From contig NZ_SZPZ01000002.1 of the NCBI RefSeq assembly GCF_005233875.1, positions 992,001-1,056,000 of the forward strand: 64,000 nucleotides of DNA, given 5' to 3'. The notes beneath the pieces were generated by a model, which saw only the letters and a program-made list of their open reading frames with translations, was not told the origin of the DNA and did no database searches. This document shows positions 8,749 through 17,486 of this stretch, one piece after another. The stretch is from Kribbella jiaozuonensis. GTDB taxonomy: Bacteria > Actinomycetota > Actinomycetes > Propionibacteriales > Kribbellaceae. Every line of letters begins with the position of its first letter. The first letter of the stretch is position 1. Made by a program: the position numbers and the translations under genes.

Positions 8749-10110
8749 TCAGCGACCGAACGTGAACCAGTTCAGGTTGACGTAGTCGGCGGGTTGGCTG
8801 CTGGTGAAGGTTATGTAGACGGTGTGGGTGCCGGTCACGGACGAGATGTTGGCGGGGATGGTCCGCCAGGACTGCCAGCCGCCGGTGTTGCCGACGGCGA
8901 AGCTGCCGATCGGGGCGTTCGAGCGGCTGTCCAGGCGTACTTCGACGAGGCCGCTGACGCCTCCTGCGGCGCCGGACGCGACACGCGCGACGAACTGGGT
9001 GGCCGCCGTGCTGCCGAAGTCGATGCCGTTGTACTGCGCCCAGTCGCCGTTGCCGATCTGCATCAGGTTCTGGCCGCCGCCGGTGTCCGTTGTGGTCTCC
9101 ACGCCCATACCGGACTGCTGCGCGAACGACTCCGCCTGCAACGTGCCGTACGCCGAAGAGCCACCGCCCGGCGGGGGAGTCGTCGGGGGCGGAGTGCTGC
9201 CGCCGCCCTTCGTCGAGACCGCCACGTAGTCGACCATCATCGGACGATCCGGCACGGTCGACGCGCGCGGCGTGGGGCCGTTGAGCGCGTCCGGGAACGC
9301 GCCGCCGATCGCCAGGTTCAGCAGCACGAAGTACCCGGCGTGCGACGTCATGTTCGACCACGTGTCGGCCGGCAGCTGCCCCTGGCTGACCGAGTGGAAC
9401 TGCTGCCCGTCGACGTACCATCGCAGCTGGTTCGGCGATACCGACGTGTCCCACTCGAACCGGTACGTGTGGAACGCGGACTGGCAGCTCGAGCCCGGGC
9501 ATGCGCGGTTCGCGCCGATCCCGGTGGTCTCGTTGCACGGGCCGCCCGGGCTGACGCCGCAGTGCAGCACGCCCCAGACCGAGTTGATCCCGTTGACGTT
9601 CTCCATGATGTCGAACTCGCCGATCCCCGGCCAGTTCCAGTAGTTCCCGCGGTACGGCGCGCCGAGCGCCCAGAACGCGGGCCAGTACCCGAGCGCCGCG
9701 TCACCGGTCACGTTCGGCATCTGGATCCGGCTCTCGATCGCCAGCACACCACCCGACGGCGGCTTGAAATCGCTCCGCTGACTCTCGATCCGCGCCGACG
9801 TCCAGTTCCCGGCGCCGTCCCGGCGCGGCGTGATCCGCAGGTTCCCGGTGCCGTCGAGCGAGACGTTGTCCGGACTGTTCGTGTAGTTCTGGATCTCGCC
9901 GGTACCCCAGTTCCCGGGGCCGCCCGGGTAACCGTGCCCGGTGTCGATGATCCAGTTGGAGCCGGACGGCAGACTGCCGCTCGACCCGTTGAAATCGTCA
10001 CTCCACACCGTCGACCAGCCGTCGGTAGGCGGCGGCACACTCGCGTGCGCGAGCGGTACGACGGCCAGCAGAGGCGCCAGCAGCGCAAGTACTAATGGGC
10101 GGGTACGCAT
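8749..10110 (-). CDS. Secreted GH16 beta-glucanase with C-terminal CBM6
   Basis: A probable endo-beta-1,3-(1,3-1,4)-glucanase. The 453-residue protein starts with a Sec signal peptide (hydrophobic residues 5-22, cut near AHA-S), a GH16 domain with the active-site motif GEFDIMEN (nucleophile Glu165, acid/base Glu170), a Pro/Gly/Thr linker near 305-322, and a C-terminal carbohydrate-binding module of CBM6 type (GTLQAESFAQQSGM, ending in YVNLNWFTFGR). The protein is expected outside the cell, degrading plant or fungal glucan. A CebR-like operator lies 8 nt upstream of the start codon, so cello-oligosaccharide-type induction is likely. Confidence 0.92.
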   Translation of the reverse strand: MRTRPLVLALLAPLLAVVPLAHASVPPPTDGWSTVWSDDFNGSSGSLPSGSNWIIDTGHGYPGGPGNWGTGEIQNYTNSPDNVSLDGTGNLRITPRRDGAGNWTSARIESQRSDFKPPSGGVLAIESRIQMPNVTGDAALGYWPAFWALGAPYRGNYWNWPGIGEFDIMENVNGINSVWGVLHCGVSPGGPCNETTGIGANRACPGSSCQSAFHTYRFEWDTSVSPNQLRWYVDGQQFHSVSQGQLPADTWSNMTSHAGYFVLLNLAIGGAFPDALNGPTPRASTVPDRPMMVDYVAVSTKGGGSTPPPTTPPPGGGSSAYGTLQAESFAQQSGMGVETTTDTGGGQNLMQIGNGDWAQYNGIDFGSTAATQFVARVASGAAGGVSGLVEVRLDSRSNAPIGSFAVGNTGGWQSWRTIPANISSVTGTHTVYITFTSSQPADYVNLNWFTFGR

Positions 10111-10117
10111 GAACCTA

Positions 10118-10131
10118 TGGGAGCGCTCTCA
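10118..10131. promoter_or_regulatory. CebR-like LacI-family operator
   Basis: The 14-bp sequence TGGGAGCGCTCTCA differs by one base from the perfect palindrome TGGGAGCGCTCCCA known as the CebR operator of Streptomyces cellulose-utilisation genes. It lies between the GH16 start codon (10110) and the stop of the neighbouring GNAT gene, the right place for repression. No LacI-family gene is in the window, so the regulator would be encoded elsewhere. Confidence 0.75.
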
Positions 10132-10152
10132 TCGCGCAGTGTCAACAGCTCG

Positions 10153-11025
10153 TCACAGGTGCGTGCGAAACACCGTCGTACTACGTCGCACCCGCATGCC
10201 GAGGCGTTCGTACATCGCCAACGCGCCGGTGCCGGAATGCGTCCAGAGGATGCAGGTACTGCGGCCGCGGGCGCCGAACTCCGCACACGTACGGTCGAGC
10301 ATCGCGCGGGCGATGCCCTTGTTGCGCTGATCGTCGCGGACCGCGAGCTGCTCGACGTACCCCTCCTCGCCGTCCAGCGCGATCACCGCGCCGACCACCT
10401 CGTCACCGGCGTACGCGAGCGTCGACACCTCCGGGAGGAACGTCGCCCGCCCGACCGTCAACTCGCTCCACTCCTCGAAGGACTTCCGCCGCGGCTGGAA
10501 CGCCGCGAACGCCGCCTCGATCAGCTCGTACACCTCATGCGCCCGAGCCTCGTCGTACCCCTCGAGCCGGATCCCTTCCGGGGCGGCGGCCTGCTCCGAA
10601 CTGATTGGTCGCTCCAACAACCAGTTGGTCGCCAGCACGTCGCAGCCGCGGGACCGGAGCAGCTCCGTCCCGGCGAGGTCCGCGTCGTCGACGATCTGCG
10701 CGAACCACTCGCTGCCACGCGCCCGCGAACCCGCCTCGGCCCAGTCGAGCAGTCGCGTCCCGATCCCGAGCCCGCGGTACGACGGATGCACGTCGATCTG
10801 CGCGTGCTTGCCGTCGTGCAACCACGCCCACGCCGCGAGGTCGCCGTTCGGGGCGATAACCACCAGGGTGTCGCGCTCGAGCTGGATCATCGGCCGGCTC
10901 AGGTTCGCGGCGACCTGGTCAGGAATCACCTCGGCCTGGCCGTGCCATTCGCGCTCGTTCGCGGCGATCAATCGGTAGATCGCGTCCGCATCGTCGAGCG
11001 TCGCCGGCCGGTCGGTGAAGTCCAT
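10153..11025 (-). CDS. Tandem GNAT N-acetyltransferase
   Basis: A 290-residue protein with two GNAT folds. The first half (residues 1-140) has the DVHPSYRGLGIGTRLL acetyl-CoA motif; the second half repeats it as VRDDQRNKGIARAMLDR. ATG at 11025 (MDFTDRPATLDDAD) is preferred over an in-frame ATG six codons upstream because the first beta-strand of GNAT proteins begins just here. The substrate is unknown; double-GNAT proteins of actinomycetes include mycothiol synthase, but the conserved residues of MshD were not recognised. Expected in the cytoplasm. Confidence 0.8.
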   Translation of the reverse strand: MDFTDRPATLDDADAIYRLIAANEREWHGQAEVIPDQVAANLSRPMIQLERDTLVVIAPNGDLAAWAWLHDGKHAQIDVHPSYRGLGIGTRLLDWAEAGSRARGSEWFAQIVDDADLAGTELLRSRGCDVLATNWLLERPISSEQAAAPEGIRLEGYDEARAHEVYELIEAAFAAFQPRRKSFEEWSELTVGRATFLPEVSTLAYAGDEVVGAVIALDGEEGYVEQLAVRDDQRNKGIARAMLDRTCAEFGARGRSTCILWTHSGTGALAMYERLGMRVRRSTTVFRTHL

Positions 11026-11081
11026 GGGCCGATCTTGCCGCATCGCTTTGGACCAACCGGCCGAATTGCAGCTTGTTGCGA

Positions 11082-12305
11082 TCAGGCCGGGGTCTCGGCG
11101 TCGGCGACTTCTACCTCTTCGCGGGTGATGCCGAGCAGGTAGAGGATCGTGTCGAGGTAAGGGACGCTGAGATGGGTGTCGGCGGCAGCACGAACCACCG
11201 GCTTGGCGTTGAACGCGACGCCGAGGCCGGCCACGGCGAGCATGTCGAGGTCGTTCGCGCCGTCGCCGATGGCCACGGTCTGCGTGAGCGGCGTGCCTGA
11301 GCGTACGGCGAACTCGCGCAGCGCGGCCGCCTTGCCGGCGCGGTCCACGATCTCGCCGACGACCCGGCCGGTGAGTACGCCGTCGACGATCTCGAGCTCG
11401 TTCGCCTTCGCGTAGTCGATGCCCAGCTCGGCCGCGAGCTTGTCGGTGATCTGGCTGAACCCGCCGCTGACGATCGCGAACTGGTAGCCGAGTCGCTTCA
11501 GCGTGCGGACCAGCGTACGAGCGCCGGGCGCCAGCTCGATCGCGGCGTACACCTCGTCGAGGGCGGTCGCCGGGAGGCCCTCGAGCGCCGCGACCCGATG
11601 CCGCAGCGATTCCTCGAAGTCCAGTTCGCCGCGCATCGCCTTCTCGGTGACGGCGGCGACCTCGTCCAGCCGGCCGGCGTGCTCGGCGAGCATCTCGATG
11701 ACCTCGCCCTGGATGAGCGTCGAGTCGACGTCCATCACGATCAGCCGCTTGGCCCGCCGGTACAACCCGCCGTCCTGCACCGCGACGTCCAGCCCTTGCC
11801 GCACACCCTCCAGGGCGAGGACCGTCCGCAGCGTCTCCGGATCGGCGCCCGAGACCGCGATCTCCATCGCGGTGACCGGGTACCGCGCCATCCGGCTGAT
11901 CCGGTCGATGTTCGCGCCGGTGTCGGCGATCCGGCCGGCGACCGCGGCGAGCCCGGCGGCGGACAGCGGATGCCCGATCACAGTCACCTGGCTGCGGCCC
12001 TTGCGCCGCGGCTCGTTGTCGCCGACACCCTTCTTCACCGAGATGTCGACGTCGAGCATGCTGGCGAGGGCCTTCAGCTCTTCCTTCAGGTCCTTGTGGT
12101 CACGCGGCGCCGACAGCAGTACGCCGAGCACCAGGCGCCCCCGCAGTACGACCTGCTCGGCGTCGATGACCTCGAGCCCACGCGTCGCGAGCGTGGAGAG
12201 AACGGCGGAGGTCAGGCCCGGCCGGTCGGTCCCCGTCAACGTCACCAGCAGCGTCGGCCGCTCGGCCGCCGCAGTCTCGAGTTCAAGCTCCGTGGGATCA
12301 GTCAT
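11082..12305 (-). CDS. serB: Phosphoserine phosphatase with ACT domains
   Basis: Hydrolyses phosphoserine in the last step of serine synthesis. The 407-residue protein has two ACT regions at residues 10-170 (serine-sensing in this family) and a C-terminal HAD phosphatase domain with the DxDST motif in VMDVDSTLIQGE, the SGGF motif and the IGDGANDLDML motif that binds Mg. The start at 12305 (MTDPTELELE) was chosen because the region upstream is not conserved-looking and runs into the next gene. Length and architecture match mycobacterial SerB2. Confidence 0.92.
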   Translation of the reverse strand: MTDPTELELETAAAERPTLLVTLTGTDRPGLTSAVLSTLATRGLEVIDAEQVVLRGRLVLGVLLSAPRDHKDLKEELKALASMLDVDISVKKGVGDNEPRRKGRSQVTVIGHPLSAAGLAAVAGRIADTGANIDRISRMARYPVTAMEIAVSGADPETLRTVLALEGVRQGLDVAVQDGGLYRRAKRLIVMDVDSTLIQGEVIEMLAEHAGRLDEVAAVTEKAMRGELDFEESLRHRVAALEGLPATALDEVYAAIELAPGARTLVRTLKRLGYQFAIVSGGFSQITDKLAAELGIDYAKANELEIVDGVLTGRVVGEIVDRAGKAAALREFAVRSGTPLTQTVAIGDGANDLDMLAVAGLGVAFNAKPVVRAAADTHLSVPYLDTILYLLGITREEVEVADAETPA

Positions 12306-12358
12306 CGCACCCCGAACGCTACCTATATGAGATGACCGTCCAATGGCCGGTCCAGATC

Positions 12359-13093
12359 TCAAGCATGAACGGGTGGCGCGCAGGCCGCGACCAGCGCCCG
12401 GCGGGCCGCGGCCGCGAGATCGAGAAGCGCCCGCCGGCGAGCGTCGGCCTCGGCCCCGGTCACGGCCGCACCGTCGTCCTCCAGCGCCGCGTCCGCGATC
12501 GCCAGACACCTCCGGGCAGTCGCTGCGGTCTTCACTGCGCGTGGTTCGTAGCCCGGAGCAAGGACGTCTCCGTCGCCGCGTCCGATCTTGCGGATGTCGA
12601 TCAGCGCGTCCGCGACTTCGGGCTTCCACCGCGCGACCTCGAGCGCGGCCAGTGAATCGGCCGCGTCGATCAACGCCAGCCGCAGACCGCGGTCCGCCTC
12701 GCCGAGGTCGGCCGGCAGCGGACTCGACGCGGGTAGCACGGACCACTGCACGGCCGGCCCGACGTACGCCGGAACGAGTCCGAGCTCAGGCCCCGTGAGT
12801 ACGACGGCTTCGCCGGTCTCCAACGCGGCCTCGTTGAACGACGGCGGTCCGGCCAGGCCGATCGGGTCACCCGGGACGGGCAGCGCGAGGTGCGCCTGCG
12901 TCGTACCGGCGGCGCGCAGCAGGTTGAGCGCGACCGGCAACGTGGCCGGCTCGGGATGGCCGGCCAGCCCGGAGACGTGGTGACCGACGTCGTCACCGAG
13001 GATCTTCGACGCGGCGGTGTCGGGGTCGCAGGCGCCGGTCAGCATCGCGTTCGTCCAAACGGTGAACCGTACCGAGGCGGAGGTCGTCAGCAC
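12359..13093 (-). CDS. Conserved actinobacterial protein of unknown function
   Basis: A roughly 244-residue soluble protein without signal peptide or membrane segment, rich in Ala, Leu and Asp. No catalytic motif was recognised. Such proteins are commonly annotated as hypothetical next to serB and an ABC ATPase gene in actinobacteria; that statement is from memory. GTG at 13093 (VLTTSASVRF) is chosen; another GTG at 13123 would add ten residues. It is divergent from the ABC ATPase gene, with about 60 bp between the starts, and 53 bp upstream of serB in the same direction. Confidence 0.6.
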   Translation of the reverse strand: MLTTSASVRFTVWTNAMLTGACDPDTAASKILGDDVGHHVSGLAGHPEPATLPVALNLLRAAGTTQAHLALPVPGDPIGLAGPPSFNEAALETGEAVVLTGPELGLVPAYVGPAVQWSVLPASSPLPADLGEADRGLRLALIDAADSLAALEVARWKPEVADALIDIRKIGRGDGDVLAPGYEPRAVKTAATARRCLAIADAALEDDGAAVTGAEADARRRALLDLAAAARRALVAACAPPVHA

Positions 13094-13154
13094 GCCCGCA
13101 AGTCTCTCACCACCCGACCACACGTCGTCGACGGCGACCCCTTAGGTTTTGAGC

Positions 13155-13937
13155 ATGACTGCAGTGGTGGAGCTGGCCGGGGTGACGATCGTCCGTGGTG
13201 GCGCACGGCTGCTGGACGGGATCGACTGGACGATCGACGAGGCCGACCGCTGGGTGGTGATCGGGCCGAACGGCGCGGGCAAGACGACCCTGCTGCAGAT
13301 CCTCGCCGCACAACTTCATCCGACGACCGGTGTGGCCGGCCTGCTCGGTGAAGTGCTCGGCGCCGTCGACGTGTTCGAGCTGCGGCCGCGGATCGGACTC
13401 ACCAGTGCCGCATTGGCCGACCGGTTGCCGAAGAGTGAGCGGGTCTCCGATGTCGTCGTCTCCGCGTCGTACGCCGTCCTCGGCCGATGGATCGAGCAGT
13501 ACGACGACCTCGATCACCAACGTGCCAATGCACTGCTGGCCGAGCTCGGGATCGGGCACCTCGCGGACCGGACGTTCGGGACGTTGTCCGAGGGGGAGCG
13601 GAAGCGGGTCCAGATCGCCCGCGCGCTGATGACCGACCCCGAACTGATGCTGATGGACGAGCCCGCGGCCGGCCTCGACCTTACGGGTCGCGAACAGCTT
13701 GTCCGTTCGCTCAGCGCGATCGCGACCGCGGTCGGCGCCCCCGCGATGGTCCTCGTCACCCACCACGTCGAGGAGATCCCACCCGGTTTCACGCACGCCC
13801 TGCTCCTGAAGCAGGGCCGCGTCGTGGCCGCCGGCCCGATGGACGAGGCCCTCACCGCCGAAACCCTCAGCGACACCTTCGACCTCGCCCTCACCCTCAA
13901 GCAGGAAGACGGTCGCTACACCGCCCGCGCCCTCTGA
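13155..13937 (+). CDS. ABC transporter ATP-binding protein (ModF/YlmA-like)
   Basis: A 260-residue nucleotide-binding protein with Walker A GPNGAGKTT (about residues 37-45), signature LSEGERKRV, Walker B LMLMDEPAAGLD and the His switch in VLVTHHVEEI. No permease gene is nearby. The sequence resembles stand-alone ATPases of the YlmA/ModF group (EIPPGFTHALLLKQGRVVAAG), whose transported substrate is uncertain. ATG at 13155 is preferred over an in-frame TTG two codons upstream. A TAGGTT -10-like hexamer ends six bases before the ATG, so the mRNA may be leaderless. Confidence 0.85.
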   Translation: MTAVVELAGVTIVRGGARLLDGIDWTIDEADRWVVIGPNGAGKTTLLQILAAQLHPTTGVAGLLGEVLGAVDVFELRPRIGLTSAALADRLPKSERVSDVVVSASYAVLGRWIEQYDDLDHQRANALLAELGIGHLADRTFGTLSEGERKRVQIARALMTDPELMLMDEPAAGLDLTGREQLVRSLSAIATAVGAPAMVLVTHHVEEIPPGFTHALLLKQGRVVAAGPMDEALTAETLSDTFDLALTLKQEDGRYTARAL

Positions 13938-14010
13938 CCCCGGGATCCTGTGGCCGACCAGACGCGTCCAAACACCTGCTTGCAGGCCCCGACGTGGATA
14001 GGCTTGGGAA

Positions 14011-14538
14011 ATGATGGATTGGCTGCGGGACAATGTGTGGGCGGCGTGGCTGACGATCGCCGCCGTCCTCGGCCTGGCTGAGCTGGCCTCGCTCGACTTC
14101 ACCCTGCTGATGCTGGCCGCCGGTGCGCTCACCGCCGCGGGGGTCGCGGCGTTCTTCCCGGGACTGCTCTGGCTGCAGATCGTCGTCGGCCTGATCACCG
14201 CGGCCGCGATGCTGGGAGCGATCCGGCCGATGATCGTCCGCAAGATCCATCACGGTCAGGAGCTGAAGACCGGCTCCGCCCATGTCATCGGCCGGACCGG
14301 GACGGTGGTGAAGGAGATCCATCCCGACGGCGGCGGCTCGATCCGCCTCGGCGGCGAGCTCTGGACCGCCCGGCCGTACGACGAGATCTCCACGATCGCC
14401 CCGGGCACCCGGGTCGAGGTGATGCACATCGACGGCGCGACCGCGGTCGTCTACCCGGTCGGCGAGCCGCTGCACCACCAGCTGGACCTGCCCGAGCCGA
14501 GCCAGGACCCGAAGCCGACCGACCCGCCCCAGAGCTGA
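14011..14538 (+). CDS. NfeD-like membrane protein
   Basis: The 175-residue protein has two to three transmembrane helices in the first 75 residues and a C-terminal OB-fold domain (GRTGTVVKEIHPDGGGSIRLGGELWTA), the standard NfeD short form. NfeD proteins work with SPFH/stomatin proteins in membrane microdomain organisation and membrane quality control. The next gene encodes such an SPFH protein 217 bp away, which supports the pairing. A 12-bp tandem repeat starts at the stop codon. Confidence 0.88.
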   Translation: MMDWLRDNVWAAWLTIAAVLGLAELASLDFTLLMLAAGALTAAGVAAFFPGLLWLQIVVGLITAAAMLGAIRPMIVRKIHHGQELKTGSAHVIGRTGTVVKEIHPDGGGSIRLGGELWTARPYDEISTIAPGTRVEVMHIDGATAVVYPVGEPLHHQLDLPEPSQDPKPTDPPQS

Positions 14539-14592
14539 ACGCAGAGCTGAACGCAGACCTGAACGCAGAACCGAACGCAGAACCGAACGTAG
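14533..14592 (+). repeat. 12-bp tandem repeat, five copies
   Basis: Five contiguous 12-bp units (AGCTGAACGCAG, same, ACCTGAACGCAG, AACCGAACGCAG, AACCGAACGTAG) start three bases before the nfeD stop codon, which is part of the first unit. Each copy carries an in-frame or near stop (TGA in units 1-3). The drift from copy to copy suggests an old slippage array in the nfeD-SPFH intergenic region. Confidence 0.9.
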
Positions 14593-14755
14593 GCGGTCGG
14601 TTGAGTGGTCCCCTGCGCGCAGTAGTGTCGAAGGTGCAGGGCGGTTGATGTAGCTGCTCGATCAGGCATCCGACGCGCCGGGAACCGGTACGGCGCCTGC
14701 CCCGTCGATACGGAAGACTGTCCGTCCTGAGGGTCCGTTCGAGTGGAGGGTCAAA

Positions 14756-15907
14756 GTGACCGCGTTCCTCATAGTCCTGGCACTGGTCGCCTTATTGGTG
14801 ATCGTGACCTTGGTCAAGTCCGTCCGGGTGGTGCAGCAGCAGACCGTCGGGATCGTCGAGCGGTTCGGCAAGTTCAAGACCGGTCTGCAGCCCGGCCTGA
14901 ACCTGTTGACGCCGTTCGTCGACAAGGTCCGCTACACCATCGACATGCGCGAGCAGGTGGTCGCGTTCCCGCCGCAGGGCGTCATCACCGAGGACAACCT
15001 GATGGTGTCGATCGACTCCGTCATCTACTTCCAGGTGAACGACCCGGTCCGGGCGACGTACGAGATCTCGAACTACATCCAGGCCATCGAGCAGCTGACC
15101 ATGACCACGCTGCGAAACATCATCGGTGGTATGGACCTCGAGCAGACGCTGACGTCTCGCGAGGAGATCAACGAGAAGCTGCGGTACGTGCTGGACGAGG
15201 CGACCGGCAAGTGGGGCATCCGGGTCAACCGGGTCGAGCTCCGCTCGATCGACCCGCCGCCCTCGATCCAGGACTCGATGGAGAAGCAGATGCGCGCGGA
15301 CCGGGACAAGCGCGCCGCGATCCTCACCGCGGAAGGTATGCGGCAGTCCGCGGTACTGTCCGCCGAGGGTCAGAAGCAGTCCGCGATCCTCACCGCCGAA
15401 GGTGACAAGCAGTCCCGGATCCTCCGCGCCGAGGCCGAGCGGCAGGCGCGGATCCTGAAGGCACAGGGTGAGGCGCAGGCCATCACCACGGTCTTCAACG
15501 CGATCCACGCCGGCAAGCCGGACCAGGGTCTGCTCGCGTACCAGTACCTGCAGATGCTGCCGTCGATCGCCCAGGGCGACGCGAACAAGCTGTGGATCGT
15601 GCCGAGCGAGATCGGCGACGCGCTCAAGGGTCTGGGCAGTGCGGTCGGCCAGGTGGCCGGCATCACCCAGAAGGCCGAGGGCGAGTGGCACGCGCCGGAG
15701 CTGTCCAACGGCGAGGTGGCCGAGCTCGACTCGTCCGCCGCGCCGGCGGCAGTGGCCGAGGCCGACAACGCGGTCCGCGAGGCGATCGCGGCTGCCGAGT
15801 CCGCCGCCGTGAGCACCCGCAGCCAGGCTGCTGCACCGGCCACGCCGTCGATCCCGCCGCCTGCTCCGTCGCAGGAGCCGCCGGCCGCGGAGCCGCCGCA
15901 GCGCTGA
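14756..15907 (+). CDS. SPFH/Band 7 (stomatin-like) protein
   Basis: The 383-residue protein has one N-terminal membrane segment (residues 1-20), an SPFH domain (about 25-190, with QQQTVGIVERFGKFKTGLQPGLN) and a long coiled segment at about 180-245 made of repeated 11-12-residue units (AILTAEGxxQS) rich in Ala and Glu. The tail is Ala/Pro-rich and probably disordered. Stomatin-like proteins oligomerise on the inner leaflet and organise membrane domains. The GTG at 14756 starts MTAFLIVLAL, giving a proper membrane anchor. It pairs with the NfeD-like gene upstream. Confidence 0.9.
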   Translation: MTAFLIVLALVALLVIVTLVKSVRVVQQQTVGIVERFGKFKTGLQPGLNLLTPFVDKVRYTIDMREQVVAFPPQGVITEDNLMVSIDSVIYFQVNDPVRATYEISNYIQAIEQLTMTTLRNIIGGMDLEQTLTSREEINEKLRYVLDEATGKWGIRVNRVELRSIDPPPSIQDSMEKQMRADRDKRAAILTAEGMRQSAVLSAEGQKQSAILTAEGDKQSRILRAEAERQARILKAQGEAQAITTVFNAIHAGKPDQGLLAYQYLQMLPSIAQGDANKLWIVPSEIGDALKGLGSAVGQVAGITQKAEGEWHAPELSNGEVAELDSSAAPAAVAEADNAVREAIAAAESAAVSTRSQAAAPATPSIPPPAPSQEPPAAEPPQR

Positions 15908-15923
15908 CGGCTGTACGTCGTAC

Positions 15924-15961
15924 CACCAAGGCCTCCCCGGTCAGCCGGGGAGGCCTTGGTG
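15924..15961 (+). terminator. Strong hairpin terminator after the SPFH gene
   Basis: A perfect 17-bp stem (15924-15940 with 15945-15961) closes a TCAG loop 17 bases after the SPFH stop codon. The stem begins with CACCAAGGCCTCC. A T-rich stretch (TTGTCGATT) follows, weakly resembling a U-tract. Confidence 0.85.
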
Positions 15962-16054
15962 TTGTCGATTGACTACCAGTCGATCGCATACTGTCTGCTC
16001 AATGTGCGGACTGGTGAGCGCGAGGCGCGATCGGGTGCGTAAAGTCAGGCAGCG

Positions 16055-16801
16055 ATGACATGGTACGAAGCGGTGTTCGTCCTGCTGGCGGGGATGGGCG
16101 CGGGAACGATCAACGCCGTCGTGGGGTCGGGCACACTGCTCACCTTCCCCGCGTTACTTGCCGTCGGCATCCCGCCGGTGCTGGCGAACGTCAGCAATAC
16201 CGTCGGTCTGGCGCCGGGGACCGCGGCCGGAGCGATCGGTTACCGGCGCGAGCTCGAGGGCCAACGCGGCCGCATGCTGCGGTTGATCCCGGCATCACTG
16301 GCCGGCGGCATCGTCGGGGGAGTGCTGCTGCTGACGCTGCCCGACTCCGCGTTCCACGCCGTCGTACCGGTGCTGATCCTGCTCGGCTGTCTACTCGTCG
16401 CGTTCCAGCCGTGGCTGTCGAAGTGGATCAGTGCTCCGTCGCATCTGCACCGCGGTGCCTGGTGGGTGATCCCGGCCGTCTTCGCCACCGGTGTGTACGG
16501 CGGGTACTTCGGTGCCGCACAAGGCGTACTGCTGATGGCGATCCTCGGCCTCGGACTGGACTCGAACCTCCAGCGGATGAACGGCCTGAAGAACGTACTC
16601 GCCACGGTCGTGAACACCGCCTCCGCGATTCTGTTCATCCTCGTCCATGACATCGACTGGCTCGCCGCCGGTCTGATCGCGGTCGGCTCGACCATCGGCG
16701 GCTTCCTCGGTGCTCGCTACGGCCGCAAGCTCCCGCCGATCGCACTCCGCGCCCTGATCGTCTGCATCGGCATCCTCGCGATCGTCACGATGGTGTTCTG
16801 A
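16055..16801 (+). CDS. TSUP family membrane transporter (TauE/SafE-like)
   Basis: The 248-residue protein has eight predicted membrane helices in two repeats, each starting with a glycine-rich motif (GMGAGTINAVVGSGTLLTFP in the first repeat, GVYGGYFGAAQGVLLM in the second), which is the TSUP/DUF81 signature. These proteins export or import small sulfonates, sulfite or organic acids. The substrate cannot be told here. The 3' end overlaps the 3' end of the convergent TetR gene by 17 bp. Confidence 0.88.
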   Translation: MTWYEAVFVLLAGMGAGTINAVVGSGTLLTFPALLAVGIPPVLANVSNTVGLAPGTAAGAIGYRRELEGQRGRMLRLIPASLAGGIVGGVLLLTLPDSAFHAVVPVLILLGCLLVAFQPWLSKWISAPSHLHRGAWWVIPAVFATGVYGGYFGAAQGVLLMAILGLGLDSNLQRMNGLKNVLATVVNTASAILFILVHDIDWLAAGLIAVGSTIGGFLGARYGRKLPPIALRALIVCIGILAIVTMVF

Positions 16802-17435
16802 GCTGTAGTCCGGCCAGCAGCAGGTCCAGCCCGTAGTCGAACTGTTCGTCGCCGCCTGTCGTCCGGGCCAACTCCGGTGCCAGCTCGACGACCGAAGGGA
16901 ACTCGCGCGCCGACAGCGACTCCATCGTCGCCCGCAGTCGCCGCCACGCCTCGGGATCGCGGCGCTCGGCCGCCATCTGGATCTCCCACGACGTCGAGCC
17001 GAGCACGTACGTGAACAAGGTAGTATGCGTCCGGGCCGCCGTCTCCGCGTCGAACCCGGCCGCCCGCAGTACGCCGAGCAGTCCCTCGGCGACCCGCGCC
17101 GTCTCGTGCCCGCTCAGCGGCCGCCCGGCGAGTAGTTGCGCAAGGCAAGGATGTTGGAGCATCAGCAGCCGCAACGACCGGCACACCGCCCGCACCTGAT
17201 CCGGCCACGGCACACCATCAGGTACGGCGGGCAGCAGGCCCATCAGGTGATCGCGGACCGCGTCGTACAGCTCGTCCTTGTTACGGAAATAGGTGTAGAG
17301 CGCCATCGGGCCGACACCCAGCTCGGCGGCCACGCCGCGCAGACTGAAGGCGTCCGTGCCGCGGGACTCCATCAGCTCGAGCGCGGTCCGCACGATCAGC
17401 TCGGAGCTGAGCGTGTTCCGCGGTGTCCTGGCCAT
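16785..17435 (-). CDS. TetR/AcrR family transcriptional regulator
   Basis: A 216-residue regulator with an N-terminal TetR helix-turn-helix (residues 12-58: SLRGVAAELGVGPMALYTYFRNK) and a helical ligand-binding C-terminal domain. It is divergent from the quinone oxidoreductase gene with only 50 bp between the start codons, and tandem palindromes lie in that gap, so it very likely represses the oxidoreductase (and perhaps the following ohr). The inducer is unknown; electrophiles or quinones are plausible given the target. Confidence 0.9.
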   Translation of the reverse strand: MARTPRNTLSSELIVRTALELMESRGTDAFSLRGVAAELGVGPMALYTYFRNKDELYDAVRDHLMGLLPAVPDGVPWPDQVRAVCRSLRLLMLQHPCLAQLLAGRPLSGHETARVAEGLLGVLRAAGFDAETAARTHTTLFTYVLGSTSWEIQMAAERRDPEAWRRLRATMESLSAREFPSVVELAPELARTTGGDEQFDYGLDLLLAGLQLRTPS

Positions 17436-17449
17436 GTGACACAGCTCCC

Positions 17450-17486
17450 TTCGACGTTCATAACGTACAGTGTATAGTACGGTGTA
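17450..17486 (+). promoter_or_regulatory. Leaderless promoter with tandem TetR-type operators
   Basis: TTCGAC (17450-17455) and TATAGT (17473-17478) are spaced 17 bp and fit a vegetative promoter for the oxidoreductase; transcription would start at or next to the ATG at 17486, giving a leaderless mRNA. Two short palindromes, TACAGTGTA (17466-17474) and TACGGTGTA (17478-17486), lie 12 bp apart, one overlapping the -10 and the other the start codon. This is an apt place for the divergently encoded TetR protein to block transcription. Confidence 0.65.
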
